A DNA stretch of 64,000 nucleotides from Photobacterium halotolerans DSM 18316 (GCF_000425165.1 NZ_AULG01000017.1:62001-126000), one strand, 5' to 3'; numbered from the stretch's first letter, positions 9,285 to 19,145 are shown. A program made the numbers and translations. Notes: generated by a model from the sequence alone, not told the origin.

Positions 9285-10241
9285 ATGCTGTTCCAACCTG
9301 CCTTACTGAAACAACAGCTAACGCGCTATCCCTTTTTCTGGCTTAGTGCGCTGATTTGCCTGATGCCATTCATCAACTCCCCGGTGGCGCTGATTCTGGG
9401 TTTCTCGCTCGCCACCTTAGGACTTGTCCCTGCCGATATTCCTGTCGCCGCCATCACAAAGAAATTGCTGTCGATGGCAATCATCGGTCTGGGGTTCGGC
9501 ATTCAGCTTGATGTTGCGATTGCAGCGAGCAAGGCCGGTTTATGGCTCATTGTTGCGTCCATTGTCGTGACGTTAGCCATGGGATGGGTACTCACCCGAT
9601 GGCTGAAGATAGACAGCAAAACAGGACATCTGATTGCATCCGGCACAGCAATTTGCGGTGGTAGCGCAATCGCAGCCGTTTCTCCGGCAATCAGCGCTAA
9701 CAGCCATCAGACCTCGCTGGCACTGGCGACGGTTTTCATACTGAACTCAGCAGCGCTCTTCTTGTTTCCCTCTGTTGGCCATTTGCTGGATATGACGCAA
9801 CATGAGTTTGGTGTCTGGGCTGCCATTGCCATTCATGACACCTCCTCAGTGGTGGGTGCAGCCGGGGCTTATGGCGACGAGGCGTTAAAAACAGCTACCA
9901 CGCTCAAATTAGCCAGAGCCTTGTGGATAATCCCGCTCGCGTTTGTCAGTGCTCTGATGTTTCGGGGGAAAGAAAAAAAACTCGCCGTACCAATGTTCAT
10001 CGTCTTCTATTGTATTGCCATGCTGACGGCGCACTGGCTTCCCCAATTCTCTGAGCTGTATCAGGGGATCTTCGCCCTCTCGAAACGCCTGTTGGTGGTG
10101 TGCTTATTTATGATTGGGGCAGGAATTACAGTACAGAAACTGCGTGCGGCCGGTTTCAAACCGCTGTTACTGGGTGTGATGCTGTGGTTAATTATTGGCC
10201 TGGGTTCACTGCTTGCTATATCGCTCGGGTTTGCCCAATAA
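9285..10241 (+). CDS. YeiH/UPF0324-family inner membrane protein
   Basis: The protein has 318 aa and about 10 hydrophobic helices. Family landmarks include SGTAICGGSAIAAVSPAI, HDTSSVVGAAGAYG and a C-terminal FMIGAGITVQKLRAAG. These match the UPF0324 (YeiH, PSE) family, sometimes annotated as putative sulfate exporters; the substrate is not firmly known. A longer frame from TTG at 9264 is possible, and neither start has a strong ribosome-binding site. It stands alone and converges on the UspE-like gene ending at 10275. No LysR gene is adjacent, unlike the usual yeiE-yeiH pair. Confidence 0.85.
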   Translation: MLFQPALLKQQLTRYPFFWLSALICLMPFINSPVALILGFSLATLGLVPADIPVAAITKKLLSMAIIGLGFGIQLDVAIAASKAGLWLIVASIVVTLAMGWVLTRWLKIDSKTGHLIASGTAICGGSAIAAVSPAISANSHQTSLALATVFILNSAALFLFPSVGHLLDMTQHEFGVWAAIAIHDTSSVVGAAGAYGDEALKTATTLKLARALWIIPLAFVSALMFRGKEKKLAVPMFIVFYCIAMLTAHWLPQFSELYQGIFALSKRLLVVCLFMIGAGITVQKLRAAGFKPLLLGVMLWLIIGLGSLLAISLGFAQ

Positions 10242-10274
10242 CCTGACCATGCGCGCTGGCAGATGATGTCAGCG

Positions 10275-11252
10275 TCACACAACCGGCGTTTTGAATCCCT
10301 CAGGCTTTATTGCTAATACAGAGCATTTGACTTGTTCTAAAATAGACTCTGCCGTATTGCCGATGATCAAACCGGGTATTCCAACCCGACCTACCGTACC
10401 CATCACGATGAGGTCTATGCCATATTTGTCTGTCATTAGTGGGATCTCTCTGGATGGTTTCCCTTTCACTAAGTGAATTCTGGGAAGAAGATACTTAATC
10501 GCATCTTTTCCTAACATGTCGTTCATTTCCCTAACAAGTATATCCAGTTTATCCGAGCATTTACGGCGTACTTGTTCGGTATATTGATCAACGTCTTTTT
10601 CTGGCAAATGAGTAAAAGCGCCATAACGATAAAAGTTTTCTGCATACGCATCCCAAGCACTTCCGACATGAAGTTGTGTCAACTCAGGCAGGCATAAAGT
10701 CACACTATACTCAAGCACTTGTCTGTTAAGCGCTTCCTGAACGCGCCCCTTATCCAGTTCACTGAAACTATCATTGACCGATACCGTTGCCAGGATATTT
10801 CGGAATCTGTCATCTTGCCCAGGCTTCAGAATTAAAACCGGACAGGGGCATTTGCGAAGTAAGTGCATATCTTCACTTCCAAATATACGGCTCAGCCAAT
10901 CAGATTCTTCGGCACACTTGACGACCAAATCGTGCTGATTTTTAAGCACGCTTTTTATGATCTCTATAAATCCGATACCGGAATAAACCTCAATGTTTGG
11001 CTTCACAGTGAGAGCCATTACCGATAGTCTGCTTGCGATTGTTGCTCGTTGGCTCTCCATTTGTTCGTCAAGAAACTTATGGTGATCCTCCTCTGGGTGG
11101 AGGGTCGATCGCCAGAAACCGACTGTTCCGATAACTGAAACAAATGTGATATCCGCCTGATGATCACTGGCAATTCTTATTGATTGGCTAACGGCTGTAT
11201 CAAAGGTGTGCTCAGAGTCAATCACACACAAAATACTGTTAAATCGTTTCAT
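10275..11252 (-). CDS. uspE: Tandem universal stress protein (UspE-like)
   Basis: The protein has 325 aa and two Usp domains. The second carries the nucleotide-binding pattern GTVGRVGIPGLIIGNTAE (G-x2-G-x9-GNT). The first has LRKCPCPVLILKPG at the equivalent end. The start is supported by GGTGGAGCT before ATG-AAA-CGA. UspE proteins are cytoplasmic stress-response factors in Gammaproteobacteria. The gene lies 39 bases downstream of the CPA2 antiporter on the same strand, so the two are probably co-transcribed. A paralogue with the same plan lies at 14013-14948. Confidence 0.9.
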   Translation of the reverse strand: MKRFNSILCVIDSEHTFDTAVSQSIRIASDHQADITFVSVIGTVGFWRSTLHPEEDHHKFLDEQMESQRATIASRLSVMALTVKPNIEVYSGIGFIEIIKSVLKNQHDLVVKCAEESDWLSRIFGSEDMHLLRKCPCPVLILKPGQDDRFRNILATVSVNDSFSELDKGRVQEALNRQVLEYSVTLCLPELTQLHVGSAWDAYAENFYRYGAFTHLPEKDVDQYTEQVRRKCSDKLDILVREMNDMLGKDAIKYLLPRIHLVKGKPSREIPLMTDKYGIDLIVMGTVGRVGIPGLIIGNTAESILEQVKCSVLAIKPEGFKTPVV

Positions 11253-11291
11253 AGCTCCACCTTTGTGCTAATGAACGGCACTCGCACTTTT

Positions 11292-12983
11292 TTACGTATT
11301 TAATGCCACTTTCATGCGTTCAACCGCCTGTTCAGCCGCATCGTGAAAAGGTAACAGTATCAATGTCGCCCCTTTCTCTTTCAGAAGTTGCTGGTCATGT
11401 AATTGTTGAGTGGATATGGCTATACCGCCAGTATAATGTTGCTGTTTCAACCCCTCTATCAATAATAAGCGAGGATCTTCATGAGTCACACCAATGTCAT
11501 GTTGCGGCATTGCCGACACCACCCATTTAACTCCATTAAGCGGTAAGTCACTAACGAATACAGGGTCACTAGCATCACCGTACATAACCTTATGCCCTTG
11601 GTTACGCCAACGTCGCACTTCATCGGGATTAAAATCAACAGCCAGAAAGCTAAAACCTTCTTTTTGAAGATAATGCGCTATTGCTTTGCCATAACGCCCC
11701 ATACCAAAAAGAATGACATCGTAGGATTGCTTGCCGATATGATGATCCTCAAGCGCTTCTTCCCGATAAGGTTTGCTGCGCTCAAAGATGCCCAGCCAAG
11801 GTTCCAGCAGACTGTACAGACTGTGAGAATAAGTAATCATATAAACAGACATAGCGATGGTGATAAGGCCAACCAAGGTGACCAGGCCGAGAGATTCTGC
11901 TGTGACATGCCCCAGGCTCAGCCCCATCGCCATAAATATAAGTGAAAATTCACTGATCTGTGCCACCGTCAAACCTGCCAGAAACCCCGTACGTTTCCGG
12001 TAACCCATCATCCCCATAATCACTATCACTATCAGTGGATTGCCTACCAGTACAAAAACGGAAAGAATCAAAGCGGGAGTAACTTGCGAACCTAGTAAAC
12101 CGAAATCAAGCTGCAAGCCCAGCGCAATGAAGAAAAACAACAGCAAAAAATCGCGCAATGAAGCAAGTCGCGCCACAATAGCTTCTCTGAAAGGTGTTGA
12201 CGCAAGAGATATGCCAGCAAGCAGACCGCCCAATTCTTTACTTAGCCCCAACTGACTGCCGATGGCAGCCAAAAGAGCCGCCCAGCCAATAGCAAAGGTA
12301 ATCAGCAGTTCATGGGAGCGGGCGATCCGACTCACAAGCGGAGTGGCCAGGTAACGAATAAACAGCAGCACAAAGCCCAGCATCATCAAACCGTAAAGCA
12401 GTACACTCCCGATATGATCTAATGCAGAGTCTCCCGCACCTGCTTGCGCTCCAATACCAAAAGCGGATAACGCCATCATTGCCAGCACGACAACCAAATC
12501 CTGTACAATCAAAAAACCGACCGCAATACGCCCGTGAAGAGAATCGACTTCCCTTTTGTCAGACAGCAGCTTGACGATGATAATCGTACTGGAAAACGTC
12601 AGTGCTACCGCGACATAGAGCGAAGTGACAGTATCCAGGCCCAAGATAATTCCCAGCACGAAACCGAAAGCCGAAGTAAATGCCACCTGCCCCAATCCAG
12701 TAGCAAGAGCAACCGGACCGAGCGTGCGAATCAGCTTTAGATCAAGCTTTAGACCAACCAGAAACAGCAAGACCACGATTCCCAGCTCTGCCAGTAACTC
12801 GATATGCTCATGCGATTGAACAATGTCCAGCAACGACGGTCCCGCCAGCACCCCAACAGCAATGAAACTGACAATCATGGGCTGACGCAGAAGCACACCC
12901 AAAAAACCTATGACTGCAGCCACTACAATCAATGCGGTTAATTCATAGAAAGGTGAAGCGTGAATAAAATTTAAGTCTGGCAT
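11292..12983 (-). CDS. CPA2 cation:proton antiporter with RCK/TrkA-N domain
   Basis: The protein has about 563 aa. A 12-13-helix Na+/H+ exchanger domain fills residues 1-390. A cytoplasmic TrkA-N (Rossmann) domain follows, with DVILFGMGRYGKAIAHYL and acidic VDFNPDE. This is the YbaL/KefB/KefC architecture, in which the nucleotide-binding domain gates K+ or Na+ exchange. The ATG at 12983 and the overlapping GTG at 12986 both follow GAGGAAAG; I chose the ATG. The UspE-like gene follows in the same direction. Pairing of an antiporter with Usp proteins is seen in many bacteria and suggests regulation by a nucleotide or by stress. Confidence 0.88.
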   Translation of the reverse strand: MPDLNFIHASPFYELTALIVVAAVIGFLGVLLRQPMIVSFIAVGVLAGPSLLDIVQSHEHIELLAELGIVVLLFLVGLKLDLKLIRTLGPVALATGLGQVAFTSAFGFVLGIILGLDTVTSLYVAVALTFSSTIIIVKLLSDKREVDSLHGRIAVGFLIVQDLVVVLAMMALSAFGIGAQAGAGDSALDHIGSVLLYGLMMLGFVLLFIRYLATPLVSRIARSHELLITFAIGWAALLAAIGSQLGLSKELGGLLAGISLASTPFREAIVARLASLRDFLLLFFFIALGLQLDFGLLGSQVTPALILSVFVLVGNPLIVIVIMGMMGYRKRTGFLAGLTVAQISEFSLIFMAMGLSLGHVTAESLGLVTLVGLITIAMSVYMITYSHSLYSLLEPWLGIFERSKPYREEALEDHHIGKQSYDVILFGMGRYGKAIAHYLQKEGFSFLAVDFNPDEVRRWRNQGHKVMYGDASDPVFVSDLPLNGVKWVVSAMPQHDIGVTHEDPRLLLIEGLKQQHYTGGIAISTQQLHDQQLLKEKGATLILLPFHDAAEQAVERMKVALNT

Positions 12984-12986
12984 CAC

Positions 12987-13597
12987 ACTTTCCTCATCTA
13001 CCGATACATAAGTCGCATCTGTTTTTCTATCTCAATGTCCGTAAACAGGGCAACCCCGCGCCAACGATCATCAAACCACCCGGGTACAGGATACCGAGTC
13101 CAATGAACGTAGTAGAATGTTCAAAACGGTTTAAATCGGACTGGCAGACGGTATTACCAGCAGTAAGACTACGACTATCGCCATTGCTTCATCGGCGTTG
13201 TCCGGCTGCGTCCACCTGATGACTTTTTGAAGATTTTCGCGCACGGCATGTCCCAATGGCAAATGTCAACAATGTTGCTCAGCACTTCTTTAATACTGTA
13301 TTCAGAGTAGTATAGATTCACAAATGAGCTATCGTTCAATAGAGGGTTGGTGTTAGCCAATGGTGATTTTATTATCGCCCATTCGGGGTTACGATGCGTT
13401 TGATTACTGTATGTATGCATCCATGCGAGCTGCGGAAACAAAAAACAGCATCGGAGCGCTTCATCGTCCTGCGATTGGCCAATAGAATGGCAAGTACTTT
13501 ATTGAAGATGATAGAAGGGGGTACGAAGTAACCCACGGCTTCTTTGAGACTGCACATCTCAAAAACGACAGATTTTCATTCAAATATTCCGCAGGTT
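12987..13597. other. Gene-poor region with no recognised content
   Basis: About 600 bases upstream of the antiporter contain short open frames on both strands, but none has a recognisable product or a good ribosome-binding site. The longest, minus 13175-13441 (about 88 codons), has no hydrophobic or domain signature. It may be a decayed gene, but I see no homology to support that. Confidence 0.5.
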
Positions 13598-13801
13598 CTA
13601 GTCGGTATGAAAAAAATGTGCTTTTCCTTTTTTACTGCACTGGTTATTGGCAGACCAGGCTCTTGTGGCAACCTGATAAAAAAGCAGCGAAAAAGCCATC
13701 AGGCTCAGCAAAGCGCTCCAGCCGCCCGTTGTCACTGTTGCGCCTAATGTCAGCAGCAATACCAGTGCTACCCATTTCTTTGTCTTTTCCATCTGAGTCA
13801 T
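13598..13801 (-). CDS. Small hypothetical membrane protein
   Basis: This is a 67-aa frame. Residues 8-47 are strongly hydrophobic (KKWVALVLLLTLGATVTTGG and SALLSLMAFSLLFYQV), enough for two short membrane helices with a small turn. A basic, polar tail follows. AGGAAAG lies about 12 bases before the ATG at 13801; an internal ATG at 13792 is an alternative. It sits alone between the antiporter and the second uspE-like gene. I do not recognise a family. The regular hydrophobic pattern makes it a better candidate than the other short frames nearby. Confidence 0.45.
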   Translation of the reverse strand: MTQMEKTKKWVALVLLLTLGATVTTGGWSALLSLMAFSLLFYQVATRAWSANNQCSKKGKAHFFHTD

Positions 13802-14012
13802 TACTGCTTTTATCTTTCCTGATGCTTATTATTGTTTAAGCACCACTGCAGATAAAAATACCTAATCACACTAAGAAAGCAGGTTTCGTTATAACCATAA
13901 GTAGTTAAAGCACGATTTTTATACCGCTAGTTATTATCACCCGGAGACACTCAACCCCGGTACTTTGGTCTAGGCTAACAATACACCTCTGTAAGCACCG
14001 GAGATCATGCAT

Positions 14013-14948
14013 ATGCGCCGATTTGAAAATTTGCTCTTTATCAGTGATGGTGTGCAGGATGAATCGGATGGATTGAAACAGGCATTGAGCCTGTCGCATA
14101 GCCACCACTGTAGCCTGACAGTGCTGATTATTTATCCTGAGTTACCTGAAACGCTGGGAAATTACCGGACCAATTGGGAACAGGCACTGATTGAGAACAC
14201 CAAACTGCAGATTGCGCAGACAAAATCAGCGCTGTCTCTGTCTGAACAATCTGTGATGCCGATCATTCTGGCGGAAAGCAGCAAAAAACCCTCTACCTTA
14301 ATTATTCAGCATGTACTCAGAGACAATTATGACATGGTGATCAAATCCGCCAGTTTCAGTCAAAGCGAAACTGGGCTGAAAGCGATGGATATGGAATTAC
14401 TCCGGCAGTGCCCCTGCCCGGTCTGGTTATGCCGTCCCATTACCCATGCACAGAAGAAGGTCCATGTTGCCGTTGCTATTGATGCTGAAAACGATAGCAG
14501 GGAAGAAACCGATCTGGATCTGATGCTGCTCCAGTTGTCCCGATCACTGGCAGACAGTTGTGACGGCAGTCTGAACATCATTTCCTGCTGGGATTTCCCG
14601 TACGAAGAAATTGCCGGCAACCCGTTTATTCATGTCCCTGAGCAAGAGCTTCAGCAATCCATCAAAGAGGCGGAACAAAAACACATTAATGGGCTGAAAG
14701 CACTGATCACACTATCTGGCATTGGCGGGCCAGTAAAAGAATTCCACCCCAAAGGTCTTCCGCAGAAGTGCATCCCTGACATCATTGAACGCGAAGGCAT
14801 TGAGTTGCTGATTATGGGAACAGTTGCCAGATCGGGCATACCCGGATTTATTATGGGAAATACTGCCGAAGACATTATCCAGAACACTAAATGCTCCATT
14901 CTGGCGCTCAAGCCCAAAGGGTTTGTGACGGACGTAAAAGCTTACTAA
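14013..14948 (+). CDS. Tandem universal stress protein (second UspE-like paralogue)
   Basis: The protein has 311 aa and two Usp domains. The second ends with GTVARSGIPGFIMGNTAE, the ATP-binding pattern of Usp proteins; the first ends LRQCPCPVWLCRP. I chose the ATG at 14013 (MRRFENLLFI) rather than 14007. GGAG at 14000-14003 is then 9 bases away, and the N-terminus matches the MKRFNSILCVID of the paralogue at 10275-11252. It is divergent from the antiporter side and has its own terminator. The two paralogues flank the antiporter region, so they may respond to the same stress. Confidence 0.88.
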   Translation: MRRFENLLFISDGVQDESDGLKQALSLSHSHHCSLTVLIIYPELPETLGNYRTNWEQALIENTKLQIAQTKSALSLSEQSVMPIILAESSKKPSTLIIQHVLRDNYDMVIKSASFSQSETGLKAMDMELLRQCPCPVWLCRPITHAQKKVHVAVAIDAENDSREETDLDLMLLQLSRSLADSCDGSLNIISCWDFPYEEIAGNPFIHVPEQELQQSIKEAEQKHINGLKALITLSGIGGPVKEFHPKGLPQKCIPDIIEREGIELLIMGTVARSGIPGFIMGNTAEDIIQNTKCSILALKPKGFVTDVKAY

Positions 14949-14992
14949 ACAAACATTGCCGGTAGAGAACGAGTCAGGTATGACAACAAACA

Positions 14993-15019
14993 ATACGGGC
15001 TGCCAACGGCAGCCCGTAT
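14993..15019. terminator. Bidirectional terminator (uspE-like / chitinase)
   Basis: ATACGGGCTGCC and GGCAGCCCGTAT form a perfect 12-bp stem with an AAC loop, between the convergent stops at 14948 and 15045. Short T-rich stretches flank it on both sides. Confidence 0.85.
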
Positions 15020-15044
15020 TTCATTTAAAGCCATAAGGCATATG

Positions 15045-17585
15045 TTACTGCGCGTTCATCGCATCCAGCTTGGCACCTACCGGGCCGGAGAAGTTATAAC
15101 CGTCGTGTTTATCCCAGTTAATTGACCAGGTCATGACCCCGGCATAATTGCTGTAATTAAACGCCGGAACCACAGCTTGGCAATGAGTACCGACAGTCAG
15201 GCAGTCTAACGCATCCAGAATATTCTGAGTCGGCGCCTGACCTGAGTTGGCAGAGCTGGGCCCGGACGGCAGACCTATGGCGACCTGATCATCACGCAGT
15301 GGCGCAAACTGCTCGCCATTGGCTAACGTGAATCCTTCGATCAGCATTTTGGACTGTGCCACCATCATGTCCACCGAGCCTTCTGGCGCCGCACCTGACA
15401 GATATGGGTTGGGCAAACCGCCATTGTTATATAACTGCACATGCAGCAGATCCAAGGTATCGCGCAGTGCATTAATCAGTGGAATGTAAGCGCCCCAGAT
15501 ACCGGAATACGCCACCATACCTCCCTGCACATACGGATGTTCAGGAGCCATGGTCAGGTACATGTCACCGCCCATATTCGCTTCAATCTGCTTCAGCGCA
15601 CGAGGCAGACGGGCCTGAATCTGAGAGCCGTGAACCAGATTGGACCCGCTTTCAAGATCAATGTCCAGCCCGTCAAACCCCCATTCGTCGATAAGCGCAG
15701 TCAGGCTGCTGACAAAGTGCTGCTCATCAGAATCCGTATTGAGGGTAATGGTTCCCTCGGCACCGCCCAGAGACAGCACGAATTTCTTACCCTGGGCCTG
15801 AAGTGCGGCCATATCCTGCTTGAATTTCTGAGGATCCAGCGCCGGACAGCTGCTGTGCATATCACCACTGTACAGATTGAAATGGACAGTGCCCGTACTG
15901 TTGCGATCGTTCTCCGCAAAGGCAATATCGATGATATCCCATGCATCCGACATCTCACTGAGGTTGATAGGACAACCCGCACCATTAACAAAGTTATGCC
16001 AGTAACCAATCAGCTTATGGGTTTTCACTGACTGCTGAAGCACCTTGACGGTAGAGGCAGCAGATGTAACGGCCAGTCCGGTTGCATCTGTTGCCCTCGC
16101 AGAGACTGTGTAATTACCCACAGCGCCCGGCGTCCAGTTGGTGCTGTATGGCGAGCTGGTATCTGTCGCAACGACTGCACCATTGACCAGGAAATCGACG
16201 CTGCTCACCGTGCTGTTCAGTGAAGCCGCATCAGCAGACACCGTCACTGTTTTACCTAAGCCCACAGAAGTGCCGGATGATGGTGAGGTCAGAGTGACAA
16301 CCAATGGTTCGTCACTGACATTGACCAGCACACCCGCACTGCCCTGATTGTCTTCATTATCTGTCGCCACAGCCGACAAACTGACAGCCCCGGTCCCTGT
16401 CGCTGTCCATGTCGCACTGTAGGGTGCTGACGTATCGATGCCTAAGCTTTGTCCCGCCGCAAAGAATTCCACTTGCGACACAGAGCCATCGGCATCCGTT
16501 GCATCCACTGCCAGTGTGACAACGTCACCATTTAGCACTGTTGCATTGTCGGCCGGAGAGCTAAAGGTGACTGTCGGCACAACCGCACATATTCCCTGCT
16601 CTGTCCAGGCATCGGTCCAATACAGGCCGGTGCCCGGTTCGTAGGCCCAGGCGGAATCAGATGAACACCAGCCAGAAACATCACAGCTATATTTGTAATT
16701 TGCACTTTGGACCAGATCACCCACCTGATAACTGGTGCCAGCCTGATAGACAGGTACGCCAGCACAGCCGCCACCGGTAGCACCGGAAACCGCGACAGTA
16801 ACCACTGAGCTCCAGGTCACCGCACCGTTATCGTCTGTGGCTTTCGATTTAAATTCGTGGCTGCCCGCGGTGGCAGACCAGACAGATTCAAAGGGCGAGG
16901 AGCTTGCTGTCCCCACCAGTTGGTCATCCACATAAAATTCAACGGAAGTCACTGTGCCATCCTGATCCGAGGCATCAGCGCTAATAGTGACAACGTCACC
17001 TTCCTTAATTTGTGATACGGTCGTCGGATTCGTCAGTGCCACACTAGGGGGTTGGTTGTTACCTTCGGCCACCACGGTGATAGTCACGGAATCGGTTCGG
17101 CTCGCCCCTTTATCATCGGTTGCCACAACGGTGACAGAATGACTACCTTCAACCGTATCCCACGGCACTGAATACGGGGCGGTATCATCAATGCCTATGG
17201 TATTGCCGTCCACTTTAAACGTGACGTCAATCACCTGACCATCACTGTCCGCCGCATTGGCGGTCAAAGAAATCGCTTGGTTGACACCAAACTGAGCATT
17301 ATTCAACGGTGACGTCAAAGTTACTGTCGGGGGCTGATTACCGTCTGGTGCATCACACACACCCAGCAATGACCATTCTTCGTAGGGATCAGAATACTGA
17401 ACGGGATCCTTATCCTGGCTCCACCAATTTGCCTGATAGGCATTATCAAGATGCTGTACTTGTGTCCCTCCGTTATATGGAGTTCCACTTGCCCAGACAG
17501 GCAAAGCTGTACAGTCAATCGCATAGGCCGATACTGGGCTCGCCAATACCAATGCAATTGCCGTATGAACGAGGGTTTTTCGCAT
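15045..17585 (-). CDS. Secreted multidomain GH18 chitinase
   Basis: The protein has 846 aa from the ATG at 17585, 8 bases after AAGGA; the signal peptide ends near ASPVSAYA. Domains in order: a ChtBD3/CBM5-12-type chitin-binding module (CTALPVW...EEWSLLGVC); two Ig-like modules opening NQPPTVTLTSP and NQPPSVALTNP; a second chitin-binding module (about 270-335); two more Ig-like modules; and a C-terminal GH18 barrel from about 545. The GH18 catalytic motif DGLDIDLE is at residues 638-645, with E645 the expected acid/base. It would be exported and cut chitin, a usual marine carbon source. It is monocistronic with terminators on both sides. The Ig-like modules resemble each other and are probably internal duplications. 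Confidence 0.93.
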   Translation of the reverse strand: MRKTLVHTAIALVLASPVSAYAIDCTALPVWASGTPYNGGTQVQHLDNAYQANWWSQDKDPVQYSDPYEEWSLLGVCDAPDGNQPPTVTLTSPLNNAQFGVNQAISLTANAADSDGQVIDVTFKVDGNTIGIDDTAPYSVPWDTVEGSHSVTVVATDDKGASRTDSVTITVVAEGNNQPPSVALTNPTTVSQIKEGDVVTISADASDQDGTVTSVEFYVDDQLVGTASSSPFESVWSATAGSHEFKSKATDDNGAVTWSSVVTVAVSGATGGGCAGVPVYQAGTSYQVGDLVQSANYKYSCDVSGWCSSDSAWAYEPGTGLYWTDAWTEQGICAVVPTVTFSSPADNATVLNGDVVTLAVDATDADGSVSQVEFFAAGQSLGIDTSAPYSATWTATGTGAVSLSAVATDNEDNQGSAGVLVNVSDEPLVVTLTSPSSGTSVGLGKTVTVSADAASLNSTVSSVDFLVNGAVVATDTSSPYSTNWTPGAVGNYTVSARATDATGLAVTSAASTVKVLQQSVKTHKLIGYWHNFVNGAGCPINLSEMSDAWDIIDIAFAENDRNSTGTVHFNLYSGDMHSSCPALDPQKFKQDMAALQAQGKKFVLSLGGAEGTITLNTDSDEQHFVSSLTALIDEWGFDGLDIDLESGSNLVHGSQIQARLPRALKQIEANMGGDMYLTMAPEHPYVQGGMVAYSGIWGAYIPLINALRDTLDLLHVQLYNNGGLPNPYLSGAAPEGSVDMMVAQSKMLIEGFTLANGEQFAPLRDDQVAIGLPSGPSSANSGQAPTQNILDALDCLTVGTHCQAVVPAFNYSNYAGVMTWSINWDKHDGYNFSGPVGAKLDAMNAQ

Positions 17586-17821
17586 TGTTAACGTCCTTAT
17601 TCTCTCAAATGAAGGTTTTTCCAAAGAGATACTTACTTGGTTCAGATAGAAAATTATCCAAACCAATCATGGACGACTTTTTAAGTAATGATAAATAAGA
17701 CAGCAGAGAATTGAATACAATCCTCTGTGGGCTCTCATTTTCAGTCCAATACATACAAAATACAGGCAGTAAGACCGAAGAAAGATCACTTTTGACGGGA
17801 AAGTAGATAGAAGATAGACCA

Positions 17822-17841
17822 AGGGGGCATAATAGCCCCCT
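17822..17841 (-). terminator. Hairpin downstream of the Ca2+/Na+ exchanger
   Basis: AGGGGGC and GCCCCCT form a perfect 7-bp stem with a 6-base loop, 25 bases past the exchanger stop. The T-run is better on the plus strand than on the minus strand. It is probably the exchanger's terminator, and it also isolates the chitinase promoter. Confidence 0.55.
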
Positions 17842-17865
17842 CTCTTTTTGCTGCCTGTAAAATAA

Positions 17866-18837
17866 TCAGTCGGCTACAGTGCTGAATAAAAATAAGTTAT
17901 AGGCAACGATGGCAATCAGTAGTAACAAACCTTCAAAGCGGTTGATGCGACCCGGACCACGGAAGCCCATGCACATCGCAACCAGGGCAATGGTCAGCCC
18001 CATCATAACGGCCCAGTCACGGGCAAACACTTCAACGCCAATGCCGCTGATCGGAGAAATCACCCCAGCGATACCAATAACTGCCAGTATATTGAACATA
18101 TTTGAACCGACAACATTACCAATCGCGATATCGTGTTCGCCTTTGCGTGCCGCAGCCACAGAAGCCGCCAGTTCAGGTAATGACGTCCCCAGAGCCACAA
18201 TTGTCAGACCGATTATCAGATCACTGACACCGAGTGCCTGAGCAATACTCACCGCGCCCCAAACCAGAATTCGGGAGCTTACCACCAAAAGCACTAAACC
18301 AATTAGCAACCACATGACAGCTTTCTTTAACGGCATGGCATGTGCTTTCAGCTCGCTTTCCGTCTCAGCTTCCAGCGCATCGCCTTTACCTCTCAAAGCA
18401 GAATAGATAGACCAGCCAATCAAGCCGAAAAATCCAATCAGCAAGACAACCGCTTCGACGCGCGTCAGCTCGCCATCCCAGAGCAGAATACCAGCGAGGA
18501 TACCGATAAGTACCAGGAGAGGAAGTTCTTTTCGGATGATGTTTGAATGAACAGCAATAGGCGCAATGATTGCCGTAATCCCCAGAATCAGACCGATATT
18601 GACAATATTGGAACCAAGGGCATTCCCGAGCGCCAGATCCGGTTTACCGTCGATGGACGCCATGGCAGAGACAACCATTTCAGGTGCCGAAGTGCCAAAG
18701 CCCACGATAACCATGCCAATAAGCAATGGCGGCATACCCAGATGGCCGGCGCTGGCCGCAGCCCCATCGACAAATTTATCTGCACTCCAGACAAGTAGAG
18801 CAAAACCCAGCAATATGGCTATTGATGCGGTGATCAT
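17866..18837 (-). CDS. CaxA/YrbG-type calcium/sodium antiporter
   Basis: The protein has 323 aa from the ATG at 18837 (MITASIAILLGF); the same frame extends upstream to ATG 18849 and TTG 18864. It contains two inverted repeats of five helices, each with the alpha motif of the CaCA superfamily. The first is GFGTSAPEMVVSA with GNALGSNIVNIGLI; the second is ALGTSLPELAASV with GNVVGSNMFNILAV. Such proteins exchange Ca2+ or K+ for Na+ across the inner membrane. It is monocistronic. The family is clear; ion specificity is not. Confidence 0.9.
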   Translation of the reverse strand: MITASIAILLGFALLVWSADKFVDGAAASAGHLGMPPLLIGMVIVGFGTSAPEMVVSAMASIDGKPDLALGNALGSNIVNIGLILGITAIIAPIAVHSNIIRKELPLLVLIGILAGILLWDGELTRVEAVVLLIGFFGLIGWSIYSALRGKGDALEAETESELKAHAMPLKKAVMWLLIGLVLLVVSSRILVWGAVSIAQALGVSDLIIGLTIVALGTSLPELAASVAAARKGEHDIAIGNVVGSNMFNILAVIGIAGVISPISGIGVEVFARDWAVMMGLTIALVAMCMGFRGPGRINRFEGLLLLIAIVAYNLFLFSTVAD

Positions 18838-19145
18838 ATGTATATACATCCCAATGTTTAACAATAAATGACGTTCAAAAATGAGTAAAAAACAGGTTAT
18901 ACGAACGTATTTGCTGACACTGGAATCAAGCGGCGCAAAGAATAATGGGTTTACGGGTTTTATGGTAGCAAAATTATCACATTACACTGATAAATCTCAC
19001 TGACCGGTTCACTGCATACGACGTGCTGCAACACGCAGTGAATCAATCAAAAAACGATCTGATTACCGGTAAAAACACCCAGCGGCAAACAACCGCAAGG
19101 CGTTATCACTATAGACAATCGCAGACAGACAGTCGTAACTAACAG
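18838..19145. other. Intergenic region upstream of the exchanger
   Basis: About 300 bases separate the exchanger start from the stop of the DUF4105 gene on the same strand. I see no gene. It should hold the exchanger promoter. Confidence 0.5.

Noticed and set aside
13175-13441. Minus-strand 88-codon open frame in the gene-poor stretch
   Set aside because: No ribosome-binding site, no recognisable domain and odd composition; kept only as part of a region with no assigned content.
15441-16031. Long plus-strand frame (196 codons) opposite the chitinase
   Set aside because: It is the complement of strongly coding GH18 sequence, and its residue composition is that of a shadow frame.
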